A stretch of 64,000 nt of DNA. Source: JANMCE01 sp963791625 (GTDB taxonomy: Bacteria > Actinomycetota > Acidimicrobiia > Acidimicrobiales > Ilumatobacteraceae). The translations under genes and the position numbers were made by a program. Position 1 is the stretch's first letter, and each line of letters opens with the position of its first letter. The DNA lies in contig CAWBTA010000006.1 in the NCBI GenBank assembly GCA_963791625.1, positions 620,001-684,000 on the forward strand. The letters are read 5' to 3'. This document shows positions 15,044 through 24,120 of the stretch, piece by piece. A model generated the notes under the pieces. That model had not been told where the DNA came from. It saw only the letters and a list, made by a program, of their open reading frames with translations, and ran no database searches.

Positions 15044-17353
15044 ATGAAGCTGACGCGAGTTGCTGCTGCGATGCTGCTGGCCACTGTTCCGACGATCATG
15101 GCGTGGGCATCGCCAGCGAGGGCGGTCGAGCCTGTTCCGAGTGGGAACGTGAGAGTTACCGATGTTCCTGGAATTCTTACCGGGTCGGTAAGTCGCGATG
15201 GCCGATGGGCGCTTGTCCGATCAGGTGACGACACGCTTGTGGCGGACGCGCTCTTGAACAGTTCGGTCGTCGTGGGGCGTTCGGTCGCGCCGCAGGTTAC
15301 TCCGTTGTATCCACGTGTCCACCGGATCTCCGCCGATGGTCAGCAACTCCTTGAACTCATCGCAAGCGCGACGGCCAACCTGTCCGATCTTGCTGTCGTG
15401 AACCGAAATACCGGCACGACGCGACTCGTCGCCACGGGAATTCAACCACCGCTGGACAGCGACTTCAGCTCTGATGGGAGTGTCGTCGGCTGGATCGAGG
15501 TTTCCGGTGGCGTCGAACACGCGTGGGTCGGGGCAACGCGCGCAACGGCTGTTGATATTGCGGCTGGTCTTGCGCAGGATGCGTGGCCGGCCGGTCCGTT
15601 TGGTGGGCACATCGGACAGCCTCACATTAGCGGCGACGGGAAGTCTGCGGTGTTCGCATACGCGAATCCAACACAGCCGGGTTGCTCGTTTCCGGTCGTC
15701 GATTGTCTCGATCGGCTCGTTCGCTACGACATCGCAACGGGCACGCGGTCATTTATCAACCTCGATCCGACCGGTGCCTCGACAACCGGGTACTTTCTCA
15801 GCGCTATCGGCCTGAGCGACAACGGCAACACGGTGACGTGGACTCAGAGCTTGATCAACGGAACTGCCTCGAAGACCTACCGACGCGACATTTCGGCCGG
15901 CCAGTCCGCCGTCCTCTTCGGCTCCGACGTAGTGGTTGGCTCGCTACAAATGAGCGGCGACGGGCAACGATTCCTCGCCCTGGTCGCCGGTCCAGATCCC
16001 GTTCCGAGCGGGCAAGTACCCATTTGGCAAGCGCGAGTCTACGATGCTGCAGGTAGCTCATTCGCTACGATTCCCGCTCCGGCTTCCGGGTGGAGCGCGT
16101 CGTACGCCACAGCGTTGAGCGGGGACGGAAAGACTGCTTGGCTGGTCGGCCAAGCAGTTGGCACCAGCGCCAACCAGGGGTACGTTGCCACGTTGCCCGC
16201 CACGCCGCGCCCGTTCACCCCACTCGTCCCGGGACGGCTTCTCGACACTCGACCCGGCGCCGCGACCATCGACAACCAGTTCGCCGGCATCGGTCTCCAG
16301 CAAGCCAACACCACCCTCAAACTCAAAATCACTGGCCGACACAACGTGCCCGCTGACGCCACCGCGGCGACCCTCAACGTCACCGCCACCGGCACCACCG
16401 GCGCCGGTTTCCTCACCGTCTGGCCCTGCAACGAACCACAACCAAATGCCAGCAACCTCAACTATGCAACCGGCGCGACCATCGCCAACACTGTCATCAC
16501 CAAGATCGGCACCGCCGGCGACATATGCATCCACGCTTCAGCCAGCACCCACCTCATTACCGACATCACCGGCTACCACCCAGCCGGAAGCACCTTCACC
16601 CCACTCGTTCCGGGACGGCTTCTCGACACTCGACCCGGCGCCGCGACCATCGACAACCAGTTCGCCGGCATCGGTCTCCAGCAAGCCAACACCACCCTCA
16701 AACTCAAAATCACTGGCCGACACAACGTGCCCGCTGACGCCACCGCGGCGACCCTCAACGTCACCGCCACCGGCACCACCGCCGCCGGTTTCCTCACCGT
16801 CTGGCCCTGCAACGAACCACAACCAAATGCCAGCAACCTCAACTATGTAACCGGCGCGACCATCGCCAACACTGTCATCACCAAGATCGGCACCGCCGGC
16901 GACATATGCATCCACGCTTCAGCCAGCACCCACCTCATTACCGACATCACCGGCTACCACCCAGCCGGAAGCACCTTCACCCCACTCGTTCCGGGACGGC
17001 TTCTCGACACTCGACCCGGCGCCGCGACCATCGACAACCAGTTCGCCGGCATCGGCCCAGCGCAGAAGGACGGTGTGCTCGAACTCGATGTCAGCGGCAG
17101 GCACCACGTGCCCGTGGACGCGACGACAGCGGCGTTGAACGTTACGGTTACCGGTGCGAAATCCGCTGGATTTCTCACGGTCTGGCCGTGCGACGAGAAG
17201 CAGCCGAACGCCAGCAACCTCAACTTCGAAGCTGGTGCCACGATCGCGAACGCGGTCATCACGAAGCTGTCCGCCGCCGGCAGAGTGTGCATCTACAGTT
17301 CGGCACCCACCAACCTCATAACCGACATCACCGGCTATTTCCCGGCAGCCTGA
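15044..17353 (+). CDS. Secreted beta-propeller-like protein with three tandem 127-residue 'LLDTR...DITGY' modules
   Basis: 769 residues. AGGAGA lies 8 bases before the ATG. A signal peptide is clear (KLTRVAAAMLLATVPTIMA ... SPARA). Residues ~30-385 show TolB/WD-type blade repeats (SRDGRWALVRSGDD, ISADGQQLLELIA, ISGDGKSAVFAYAN, LSDNGNTVTWTQS, MSGDGQRFLALVA, LSGDGKTAWLVG). Three modules follow, starting PGRLLDTRPGAATIDNQFAG and ending NLITDITGY or HLITDITGY. The first two are almost identical at DNA level. The same module type, diverged, ends the protein at 5547-7859. Probably exported and surface-related; the modules resemble Ig-like repeats with two conserved cysteines (WPC, CI). The gene lies inside the tRNA-Lys island. 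Confidence 0.8.
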   Translation: MKLTRVAAAMLLATVPTIMAWASPARAVEPVPSGNVRVTDVPGILTGSVSRDGRWALVRSGDDTLVADALLNSSVVVGRSVAPQVTPLYPRVHRISADGQQLLELIASATANLSDLAVVNRNTGTTRLVATGIQPPLDSDFSSDGSVVGWIEVSGGVEHAWVGATRATAVDIAAGLAQDAWPAGPFGGHIGQPHISGDGKSAVFAYANPTQPGCSFPVVDCLDRLVRYDIATGTRSFINLDPTGASTTGYFLSAIGLSDNGNTVTWTQSLINGTASKTYRRDISAGQSAVLFGSDVVVGSLQMSGDGQRFLALVAGPDPVPSGQVPIWQARVYDAAGSSFATIPAPASGWSASYATALSGDGKTAWLVGQAVGTSANQGYVATLPATPRPFTPLVPGRLLDTRPGAATIDNQFAGIGLQQANTTLKLKITGRHNVPADATAATLNVTATGTTGAGFLTVWPCNEPQPNASNLNYATGATIANTVITKIGTAGDICIHASASTHLITDITGYHPAGSTFTPLVPGRLLDTRPGAATIDNQFAGIGLQQANTTLKLKITGRHNVPADATAATLNVTATGTTAAGFLTVWPCNEPQPNASNLNYVTGATIANTVITKIGTAGDICIHASASTHLITDITGYHPAGSTFTPLVPGRLLDTRPGAATIDNQFAGIGPAQKDGVLELDVSGRHHVPVDATTAALNVTVTGAKSAGFLTVWPCDEKQPNASNLNFEAGATIANAVITKLSAAGRVCIYSSAPTNLITDITGYFPAA
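16214..17350 (+). repeat. Three tandem 381-bp coding repeats
   Basis: Units start at 16214, 16595 and 16976, a period of 381 bp (127 codons). Units 1 and 2 differ at only a few positions (for example TATGCAACC versus TATGTAACC and ACCGGCGCC versus ACCGCCGCC). Unit 3 is identical for its first ~75 bases and then diverges. This indicates a recent duplication or gene conversion and is a likely site of copy-number change or assembly collapse. Confidence 0.9.
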
Positions 17354-18244
17354 TCACAGCAGAGTTCGACACCGCAGAATGTGCTTGGCGAATAAGTCCT
17401 CACGACGCAAACAGGCGATACGAACTGTTTAGCGTTCTGATCGGTAGTTCGTGGTTCTGGCCACAGAACCGGACATGCCACTGCAGGCCTGTCCGGCGGG
17501 CAAGGCCAGTCCTCGCGCCGCGTGGCACGTTGACCACTGAACGACTCAACGTCCCATCTGGCATCCATCTCACCCGCACAGTCGATCCGCCCAGGAACGC
17601 GACTAGCCACGAACTCGACCAGTTCAAACACACGTTCGGCCCTTTCCTGACCACGCCCGGCGGCGCTCTCATGCGAAAGGACGCGACCATCGTGCGCGAG
17701 ATCGCCACCCCTCGACATCCTGCCACTCAACCTCAGAAACCTCACCGCACAAGCCCAGCATCTGTCGGGGTGCAGTTACGCAAGTGCCAAAGTTGAGACA
17801 GCCACAGCACTTCGCGAACCCCGTAGCAGCCGTAGCAGTCGTAGCTCGGCAGAACGGCTGCAGGCATGCGACCCGTAAAGCACCGCACCACCTCGCTCAC
17901 GGCCCGATGACCCGACACGCCCAAGAACCGGCGAACCGTCGCACGGGTGGGAGTGTCAGATCCGTGCTCGTATCGCGCTCACCCTCGGCGGTCGTCCAGG
18001 CGAGCCGACCACCAGTAGTCGCGTGCGCCTGCTCGGGCCCGAGTAGGTGCGAGGGCACCCGTCCAGAATTCCAGACGTCTGAGCGTTGTCATCGTGCGAG
18101 CCGGAGCTGATGGCTCGCTCGTATGAGCTGGGCAGTGGAGTGCCAGCGACACCACGCTGAGGCTTAGCCGGACGTGAGCTGCCCAGTCTTCCGACCGCTG
18201 GCCGCTGGAGCCCGAGCCGGGTGTCCGGGCGGTTCGCAGCATCG
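17354..18244 (+). other. Long non-coding stretch in the island
   Basis: About 890 bases separate the secreted protein from the convergent cyclase/ATPase gene. Open frames exist on both strands but none shows a domain, plausible start or protein-like composition. No tRNA, CRISPR-type repeat or clear terminator was seen. Probably degraded island DNA. Confidence 0.5.
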
Positions 18245-20878
18245 TCAGGCGAGCACCGCGGCGAGCGTCTTGCGGGCGTAGGCGACGAGTTCGTCGGCTG
18301 TCATTGTGGCGCCTTGCGCCTGCCAGGCGGTGGCCTGGTCGTGGGGGATGTCGGTGATGTAGGGAGCGGCGCTGCGACGACCGACCATCGAGGGTGGTCG
18401 GATCCCTGACTTGTCGACGGCGCCCCAGAGAACGAACGCTTCTTCTCGGAACCCACGAATCGCCAGGGCCTGAGCAATCTCCTCGGCGACGGCGAAGATT
18501 CCCCAGGCGACGCGCAGCCGGTCCCACAGGTCGAGGGACTCCGCCTGGGGGCCGAACACGTCGGCGAGAGTGGCGTCGGGCAATTGGGCCCGCCACCCGC
18601 CCTGGCCCATCAGCGCCACACCCAACTGGATCACCGCGCCTGCAGAACGGGAAAGGGCGACCGCTTGCCCGGCGAGCTCGGCAGCGGTGGCTTCGTCGCC
18701 GGTCATGTAGAACGGCACCGCCCGGTAGAACGTGAACATCGCTGAGAAGACAGGGCTGTCGAGGCGTGTGGCGATCGGGACGACGGCGGTGGCGTCAAGC
18801 CCGCCGAGCAGGACGAGGTAGGCGTGGGACTGAGCGGTGCGCCATGTCGGCTGATCGGAGCCGTAGCGGGCCAAGGCCTTCTCGAGGCGTCCGATTGCAT
18901 CTCTCCAGTGGTCGGGGTGGAGCGATGTTTGGATCGCGTAGTGACAGAGCGCAAGGTGGTGCTCGGCTTCACCGGGAGCATCTTCGACACGTTCGACGGC
19001 AACCTGGATGTCGTGGGCTCTGTTCTGCAGCCACCAGAACCCGACCGCGGCGGCGAGCGCGGCAACTTCCTGACGGTCGTGGCGCCCGTTGACGATGGCC
19101 ACCGTAGCGTCACACCAGTCGGCCAGTTCCAGCAGCCCACGTTCGTGGCCAACCACCGCGAGGCCATCGACGATCTGGACCGCCTGCTCGGGAGAAGCTG
19201 TCTCGATTGCCCATCGATGGGCGAGGCGGAAGTTGGCGAGCTCGGTCTCGACGACGTCAGCCCACAAGCCGAAGGTGGCGCTGACGCTTCCCGCTCCGAC
19301 CGCGCCGGCGAGTTGCGTGAACCACCGCGGGTGCCGGTGCGACGCGTCGCTGCGGTTGCTCGGGGCCAGCCGCATAGTGACGTGCTGATTGATCGGTTCG
19401 AGGAGCCGGTAGCGCGGTTCACCGTCGCCGTGGTCCTCGACGATCAGGCCGGCGTCGATCAGCTCTTCGAGGGCGTCGACGACGATGACGTCACCGGGAC
19501 CCCCGCCGGCGATTGCTTCAGCGGTTTCGAGACTGAACCCGCCGATCACCACCGTCAGGCGCGACAACACCAGCCGTGCCGGTGGAGAGAGTTCCTCGAG
19601 TGACCAGGCGATGAGTCGGTCTAGATCCCGATGCCGTTCCTCGAACAGGCCTGCGGCATCGGTAAGGAGCTCAGGCCGTCCCTCCCAGCGCGCCGAGGAG
19701 CTGGCCAGGGGTCAACGTGCGACACCGAGCCGCGGCGAGTTCCAATGCTAGCGGGAACCCGTCGAGGCGACGACAGAGCTCCTCGAGCGCCGGCTGGTCG
19801 TGTGCCGGATCGAAGGTCGGGCGGGTCACGGCCATTCGGTCGGCGAACAACTCGATCGCCGCGTGCTGGTCCAGTGGCGGAAGCGGCACACGCAACTCGC
19901 CGGCAACACCCAACGGGACGCGACTCGTCGCTAACACGTGGAGCCCGTGGCACCTCGCCGACAACACCGTAATCGCGGCCTGCGCCGCACTGCTCACCTC
20001 CTCACAGTTGTCGACGACGAGCAGCACCTGCCGGTCACGCAACCAACCCGCGATAGTGTCCAAGAGCGACCGCTCGCGTTCGGGTCGCACACGCATCCCC
20101 TCCGCGATCGTGGAGTCGACCGTGTCCGACGCGATGCCGGCCAGCCCGACGAAGTAGACGCCGTCGGGGAACGCCGCCACCAACCGTGCAGCGGCCTGGG
20201 CGGCCAACCGCTCTTTCCGGCACCGCCCGGGCCCGTCAACACCACGACGCGCTCCACGGGCACGCGATCGGTCAACCGGTCCAACTCTGCGGCACGGCCA
20301 CGGAACCTGGTCGTCCACTCCGGCAACTGAACCGTCACCGAACCCGACGCCCGCAACGCCGGAAACGATCGAGAACCGACCTCGTAGACCCGCTCCGGCG
20401 TTGCCAGATCCTTCAACCGCCACTCACCAGGGTCGCTCAACCCGTCGACATCAGCGAGCCGTGCGGTTGTCCCTGACACCAGTATCTGGCCACCATGACC
20501 GGCAGCCATCAACCGGGCGGCACGATTTAACGTCGGTCCGAAGTAGTCGCCTCCACGTTCGTCCGCTGTCCCGGTGTGGATCCCCATCCGCACCATCACT
20601 TGTAGCGGCTCGGGCCACGGCTCGCTGGCCAGCGCGAGCTGTGCGTCACCTGCCGCCTCGAGCGCTTCGGTCGCGGTCCAGAACGCCGCAGCAAAGGCGT
20701 CACCCGCTGTAGAGAACACGTGACCCCGACGCGCCGATATCGCCGACCGCAGGATCACGTCATGGCGCGCCACGGCCCCGGCCATCACGTCAGGGTGTGC
20801 CTCCCACAGCCGCGTCGATGCCTCGATGTCAGTGAACAGAAACGACACGGTCCCCGAAGGCACCAAATCCTCCACCAT
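18245..20878 (-). pseudogene. Class III adenylate/guanylate cyclase fused to a LuxR/AfsR-type ATPase, with two frameshifts
   Basis: Starts at ATG 20878. The first ~170 residues are a cyclase domain (GTVSFLFTDIEASTRLWEAH, STAGDAFAAAFW, MGIHTGTADERGGDYFGPTL, NRAARLMAAGHGGQILVSG). A P-loop ATPase follows (VVVLTGPGGAGKS), where one base is missing at ~20210. The next ~525 bases read correctly in a second frame (RLAAQAAARLVAAFPDGVYF, VLLVVDNCEEVSSAAQAA, ATSRVPLGVAGELRVPLPPL, GFPLALELAAARCRTLTPGQ). A second shift at ~19685 returns to the first frame for the helical C-terminus to 18245. The two shifts cancel, and the intended product is 877 residues. As written, translation would stop at 19994. Such proteins are regulators; the target is unknown. 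Decay or consensus error are both possible. Confidence 0.75.
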
Positions 20879-21092
20879 CCCAGTCTCCCACGCCCACCAC
20901 CCCCGCCAGACGGGACGGTTGTGACGGGCCCTCACGCAGCCTGACCGTGCATCGGCGTCCCAAACCCTGAGTCCCTGTCCCGGGGCGGCCGTTGACAGGG
21001 CGACCTGTCTCGACGATCGCCGAGACAGGCATGGTTGTCGCGCGCCCGCTTGAGGGCCAACGGCCTGTGACGGGCCGAAGCAAGGAGCAGAG

Positions 21093-21548
21093 ATGAGGCC
21101 CGACGGTGCGAGGCGCGGTCGAGTGTTCGGCCCCGACGATGGCGACGCGTACAACTTCCTGAACACGCTCACAATCAAACAAGATCTGCGCGGCCGACAC
21201 GACCGAAGCGTTCAGCGTTGTCGACCATCGAGTGCCGGCGGGCTACGCACCGCCCCACCACACCCACCACGGTCACGACGAAGCGTTCTATGTCATCGAC
21301 GTCCAATGGACCAGACAGTGCGGCGACGACACGTGGACCGGCACTCCCGGCGAACTGGTCATCCTCCCGCTCGACGGTCCTGGCCGCTCGCTCATCATCG
21401 TCGGCCCGGGCAGTTTCGACGAGTTCGTCGCAGCGTTGGGCGAAGCCACTACTTCTCGCGAGTTGCCCGTGCCGTCGCGCCCGACCCCGAGCGTGTCCTT
21501 GCGCTCGCTGCCGCCCACGGCATTACCATCCTGCCACCACCACAGTGA
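21093..21548 (+). pseudogene. Cupin-domain protein in three frame pieces
   Basis: The piece starting at ATG 21093 reads RPDGARRGRVFGPDDGDAYN. Around 21180 the frame changes and continues as TTEAFSVVDHRVPAGYAPPH and HTHHGHDEAFYVID, the cupin His-rich metal motif, then GTPGELVILPLDGPGRSLII. Around 21465 it returns to the first frame as APDPERVLALAAAHGITILP and stops at 21548. The intended product is ~151 residues. The metal-binding histidines are intact, so the fold would be functional if the shifts are sequence errors. Function unknown; small quercetinase/isomerase-like cupins look like this. Confidence 0.65.
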
Positions 21549-21977
21549 CGGACAGCCGCAGCCACCTCAAGGCGGATCGCCCCTGGCATGAGTTCGTGCA
21601 CGCGCGAGGACGGCGATGCCCCAGCCGCTCGGCAGGCGCCCTCCGCTCGGTGGTCAAGCATGTGGAGCGGTGGGGGGCCGCTCGAACATCAGCCGAAGTC
21701 CGTCGCACCAGGCGGCCACTGTGTTGCCGAACAGGTGGCGAAGCTGTAGCACCGGGTCGGACACGGTCATCCTGCGGAGAGGACGTCGGCCCGATCTGAC
21801 GATCGACGGCGGCCGCACTACTTCGCTCAACGGAATACGCCGACGATGCACTCGGGAACCGGCGATACCCGATGTCGATGTGCGCGAGATCGCCGCACCG
21901 AACGCGACCACTCCTGGTAGATGATCGTGGTTTTGTGTTGCGGATTGCGTTTGCGTCGGGTGCGCCGAGCGGGCAAT
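21549..21977 (+). other. Intergenic, no supported gene
   Basis: About 430 bases. On the minus strand near 21654-21765 a frame reads VSDPVLQLRHLFGNTVAAWC and then DGLRLMFERPP before a stop, which has protein-like composition but no start or recognised family. It may be the 3' end of a lost gene. Nothing else is evident. Confidence 0.4.
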
Positions 21978-22655
21978 ATGCGCTGCTTGTCTGATCCGGC
22001 GAACATCGAAGTGGTGCTATCGAGTCGATACGTCTTCCATTGTCGGCAGGCTGGTGTTCGAATTCCCGATAACGAACGAGCGGCCGTTGATGTCGCCGTG
22101 GGGCACCTCCTGACTCAGCCCTACGCCGGACAGGTCCAGTGGGCACCGCCTTCACTCCGGAGCGTGTACGAACGCTCGGATGGTGTGGCATTGTTCTGCC
22201 CTGACGGCACCACGATCGACAATCTCGGCGTAGACTATGGCTTGATCCTGCACTCGGTCGATGACGTTTCTGGCGCAACAGAACGGCTGCGTGAGTGGCT
22301 GCTGTCGGACCTCGTAGACTTGCGTGATGAGTTTGAACCCGCCGAATTCGACAAGGCCCACAAGCGAATTAGTTCGTTCGTAGCGATCGGTTCAAAGTCT
22401 TCAGGCGATCCCATTGTTCTCGACCGATCCGCGAGCAGTGGCTCTGAAGAGATCTCGGTGTTGCTTCTCGACCACGAGCTACTCCTCTCGGCAGCGTTGG
22501 ATGACATCGGGGAGATGGTAAGCGTGCACCAGGACGTGCTGGCATTTCTGACTGCTGTGCACGCTGACGCGCTGACCCATCTGGAGGATTCCTGGTGCTA
22601 CCACGGATCAGACGGTCGGCAGTACTTCGTAGAGACGATTGAGCACGCGCCATAA
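21978..22655 (+). CDS. SUKH (SMI1/KNR4-like) domain protein
   Basis: About 225 residues from ATG 21978; a longer in-frame start at 21921 adds a basic leader that looks non-coding. The C-terminal half shows the SUKH pattern: KRISSFVAIGSKSSGDPIVL, then SVLLLDHELLLSAALDDIGE and DVLAFLTAVHADAL. The N-terminal ~90 residues include AAVDVAVGHLLTQPYAGQVQ and NLGVDYGLIL. SUKH proteins are frequent immunity proteins for contact-dependent or polymorphic toxins, and also occur as orphans. No adjacent toxin is recognised, so the role is open. Inside the island. Confidence 0.6.
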   Translation: MRCLSDPANIEVVLSSRYVFHCRQAGVRIPDNERAAVDVAVGHLLTQPYAGQVQWAPPSLRSVYERSDGVALFCPDGTTIDNLGVDYGLILHSVDDVSGATERLREWLLSDLVDLRDEFEPAEFDKAHKRISSFVAIGSKSSGDPIVLDRSASSGSEEISVLLLDHELLLSAALDDIGEMVSVHQDVLAFLTAVHADALTHLEDSWCYHGSDGRQYFVETIEHAP

Positions 22656-22820
22656 CTGCCGATATGCGGGTGATCCACGCTAGGGAATAGCGAGCACTTT
22701 GCAACTTCGCGGACGCATCGCCAGTCGTTGCATTCGGAACGATCAGAGGCGTGTATACCCGGGCCAGAGTTGCGCGCTGCAAGGTGCTTATCCGGCCGGC
22801 TCTGACCCGATCACCGTTGG

Positions 22821-23118
22821 TTAGGAACGGCGATCGCCTTCGAGCTCGGACCACCGCTCCGAAACTTGTAGTCGCAGGTCGTCGGTAGCGGCGAGCGCCA
22901 GCCAGTACTTGTCGCCGGCTTCGGCTTCGCCTTTCCGAACCTGGTTCAAGCCTTCGGCTGCCTCCGACATTCGCCGCTCCACATCGTGCCGGTGAAGGCG
23001 ACGCTGGTGGCGAGAAGCAGCCGCTCAAGCCACGGGGCGGCCCTTCGCGACTATCGAAAAGGTCGTCGAGGCCGTCGAGGACATTCCCCAGGAGCTGATG
23101 CTCGACCGCAGGCGACAT
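22821..23118 (-). pseudogene. Small hypothetical gene with one frameshift
   Basis: From ATG 23118 the frame reads SPAVEHQLLGNVLDGLDDLF and DSREGPP. After a one-base shift near 23010 the next frame continues ASRHQRRLHRHDVERRMSEA, then GLNQVRKGEAEAGDKYWLAL and SERWSELEGDRRS to a stop at 22821. The charged, helical composition is strongly protein-like, whereas the unshifted frame becomes Ser/Pro/Arg-rich. The intended product would be ~98 residues, longer if an upstream TTG at 23199 is used. No family recognised. Confidence 0.4.
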
Positions 23119-23669
23119 GATTGCGTCCAACTTCCTTCCGATTGACTTGGCGCAGACGGACCTGCTCGACACCACATGGACAATAATGGAAAGCGACAAA
23201 GAGCGAGGCGGAACCTCGCTGCGTGAACCGTCCTAGCTCACAAACTGAGGCGCACACTTTGCGCAGGTCCGCAGCCTCGCCGACCAACGGCATATCCGGC
23301 GAACTACAGCGCTGCAACCGCCCGGTAACACGCGACGCTCAGGTGCACGGTGACAGCCTGATGCGGTTCTCGCCGATGGGACATCGAGTTCGCTTCAAAC
23401 CGCAGCGAGGACCGGACGAAACATCGCCCACCCGACTCGGTGTGTCCAACCTCGCGTTCGGTGGCGTGTCCGCTGGAAGTTTGTCGGGTTCTGGCGTGCG
23501 CACTGCCCCGGCGAGCGTCTGTATACAGCACCATGACTCACCATCACGTTAAAGACCTCGTTCGCCATCACGACCATGGACGACACCGTGCCTGTCCGAC
23601 AACGGATCCCTGGCAACGTCGGCGGTGCACCCCGGCCGTTCGGACGTCTGTATTGACCGTGACCGCAAT
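23119..23669 (+). other. Island right end, no supported gene
   Basis: About 550 bases up to the right attachment repeat. Open frames are present but have no domain, good start or convincing composition. No integrase remnant was recognised in either strand, although this is where one would be expected. Confidence 0.5.
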
Positions 23670-23819
23670 CCGCCCGCCGAAGCTTCACAGGTTAGTCGCC
23701 AGGCTAGTCGCTAGATCGATGACCATCAATGTGAGCAGGAAATGAAAACTGGCTGTGAGCTAGGGATTTTGTAGTGCGCCCCCTGGGAGTCGAACCCAGA
23801 ACCTGCGGATTAAGAGTCC
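23670..23819 (+). repeat. Attachment-site copy at the tRNA-Lys gene
   Basis: Direct repeat partner of 12734-12882. The last 45 bases are the 3' part of the tRNA-Lys gene and are exact; the left ~100 bases match with substitutions and small gaps. TAGTCGCCAG at 23693-23702 and a second TAGTCGCTAG at 23705 are candidate arm sites. Confidence 0.85.
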
Positions 23820-23846
23820 GTTGCTCTGCCATTGAGCTAGAGGCGC
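23775..23846 (-). tRNA. tRNA-Lys (anticodon CUU)
   Basis: The reverse strand folds as a cloverleaf: acceptor GCGCCTC paired with GGGGCGC, D-arm GCTC/GAGC, anticodon stem around CGGA/TCCG with loop CTCTTAA (anticodon CTT) and T-arm CTGGG-TTCGACT-CCCAG, discriminator A. CCA is not encoded. This is the intact gene whose 3' end is the integration target of the island. Confidence 0.92.
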
Positions 23847-23898
23847 TTGAGAAGCCAGCGTACGGGTGACGGCGAACCATCGCCAAGAACGCTGGATT

Positions 23899-23976
23899 TG
23901 GGGTAACCGAGGGGATTCGAACCCCCGACATCCAGGATCACAACCTGGCGCTCTAACCAGCTGAGCTACGGCTACC
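23899..23976 (-). tRNA. tRNA-His (anticodon GUG)
   Basis: The reverse strand starts with the extra G(-1) typical of tRNA-His, acceptor GTAGCCG paired with CGGTTAC, C73 opposite G(-1), D-arm GCTC/GAGC, anticodon stem CCAGG/CCTGG with loop TTGTGAT (anticodon GTG) and T-arm closing on TTCGAAT. CCA follows C73 in the DNA. It lies about 50 bp upstream of tRNA-Lys, probably in the same transcript. Confidence 0.92.
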
Positions 23977-24120
23977 ATGCATCGCCCAAGATTGTGGCAC
24001 ATCCTCCCTGGCGAAATCGAAACAGTTTCCCGCGGGTAAACGGAAGGCAAAGTCGACCCTGGCGAAACGGATTCCATCGTCTGCTAGGCTCGGGACAACG
24101 CTTTCCCGCTAGGAAGTGAC

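Larger units (their letters stand above)
12838..23819. mobile_element. ~11-kb genomic island at tRNA-Lys(CUU)
   Basis: The segment lies between two direct copies of the tRNA-Lys 3' end, one inside the intact gene (23775-23819) and one alone (12838-12882). Its cargo is typical accessory material: an AbiEii/HTH toxin-antitoxin pair, a secreted repeat protein, a cyclase/ATPase regulator, a cupin and a SUKH protein, with long non-coding stretches and several broken genes. No integrase, excisionase of the phage type or replication gene is recognisable, so it is probably an immobile remnant. Because the ~100-bp flank left of the core is also repeated, the left boundary may be a junction with a second related element extending below 12.7 kb. 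Confidence 0.7.

Noticed and set aside
16158..17796. Long open frames on both strands within the 381-bp repeats
   Set aside because: They are shadows of the repeated coding sequence: their composition (runs of Pro, Ser, Thr, Arg) and repeats follow the real frame.
21523..22278. Minus-strand 251-codon open frame
   Set aside because: Overlaps the SUKH gene and is Arg/Ser/Pro-rich without motifs; a shadow frame.
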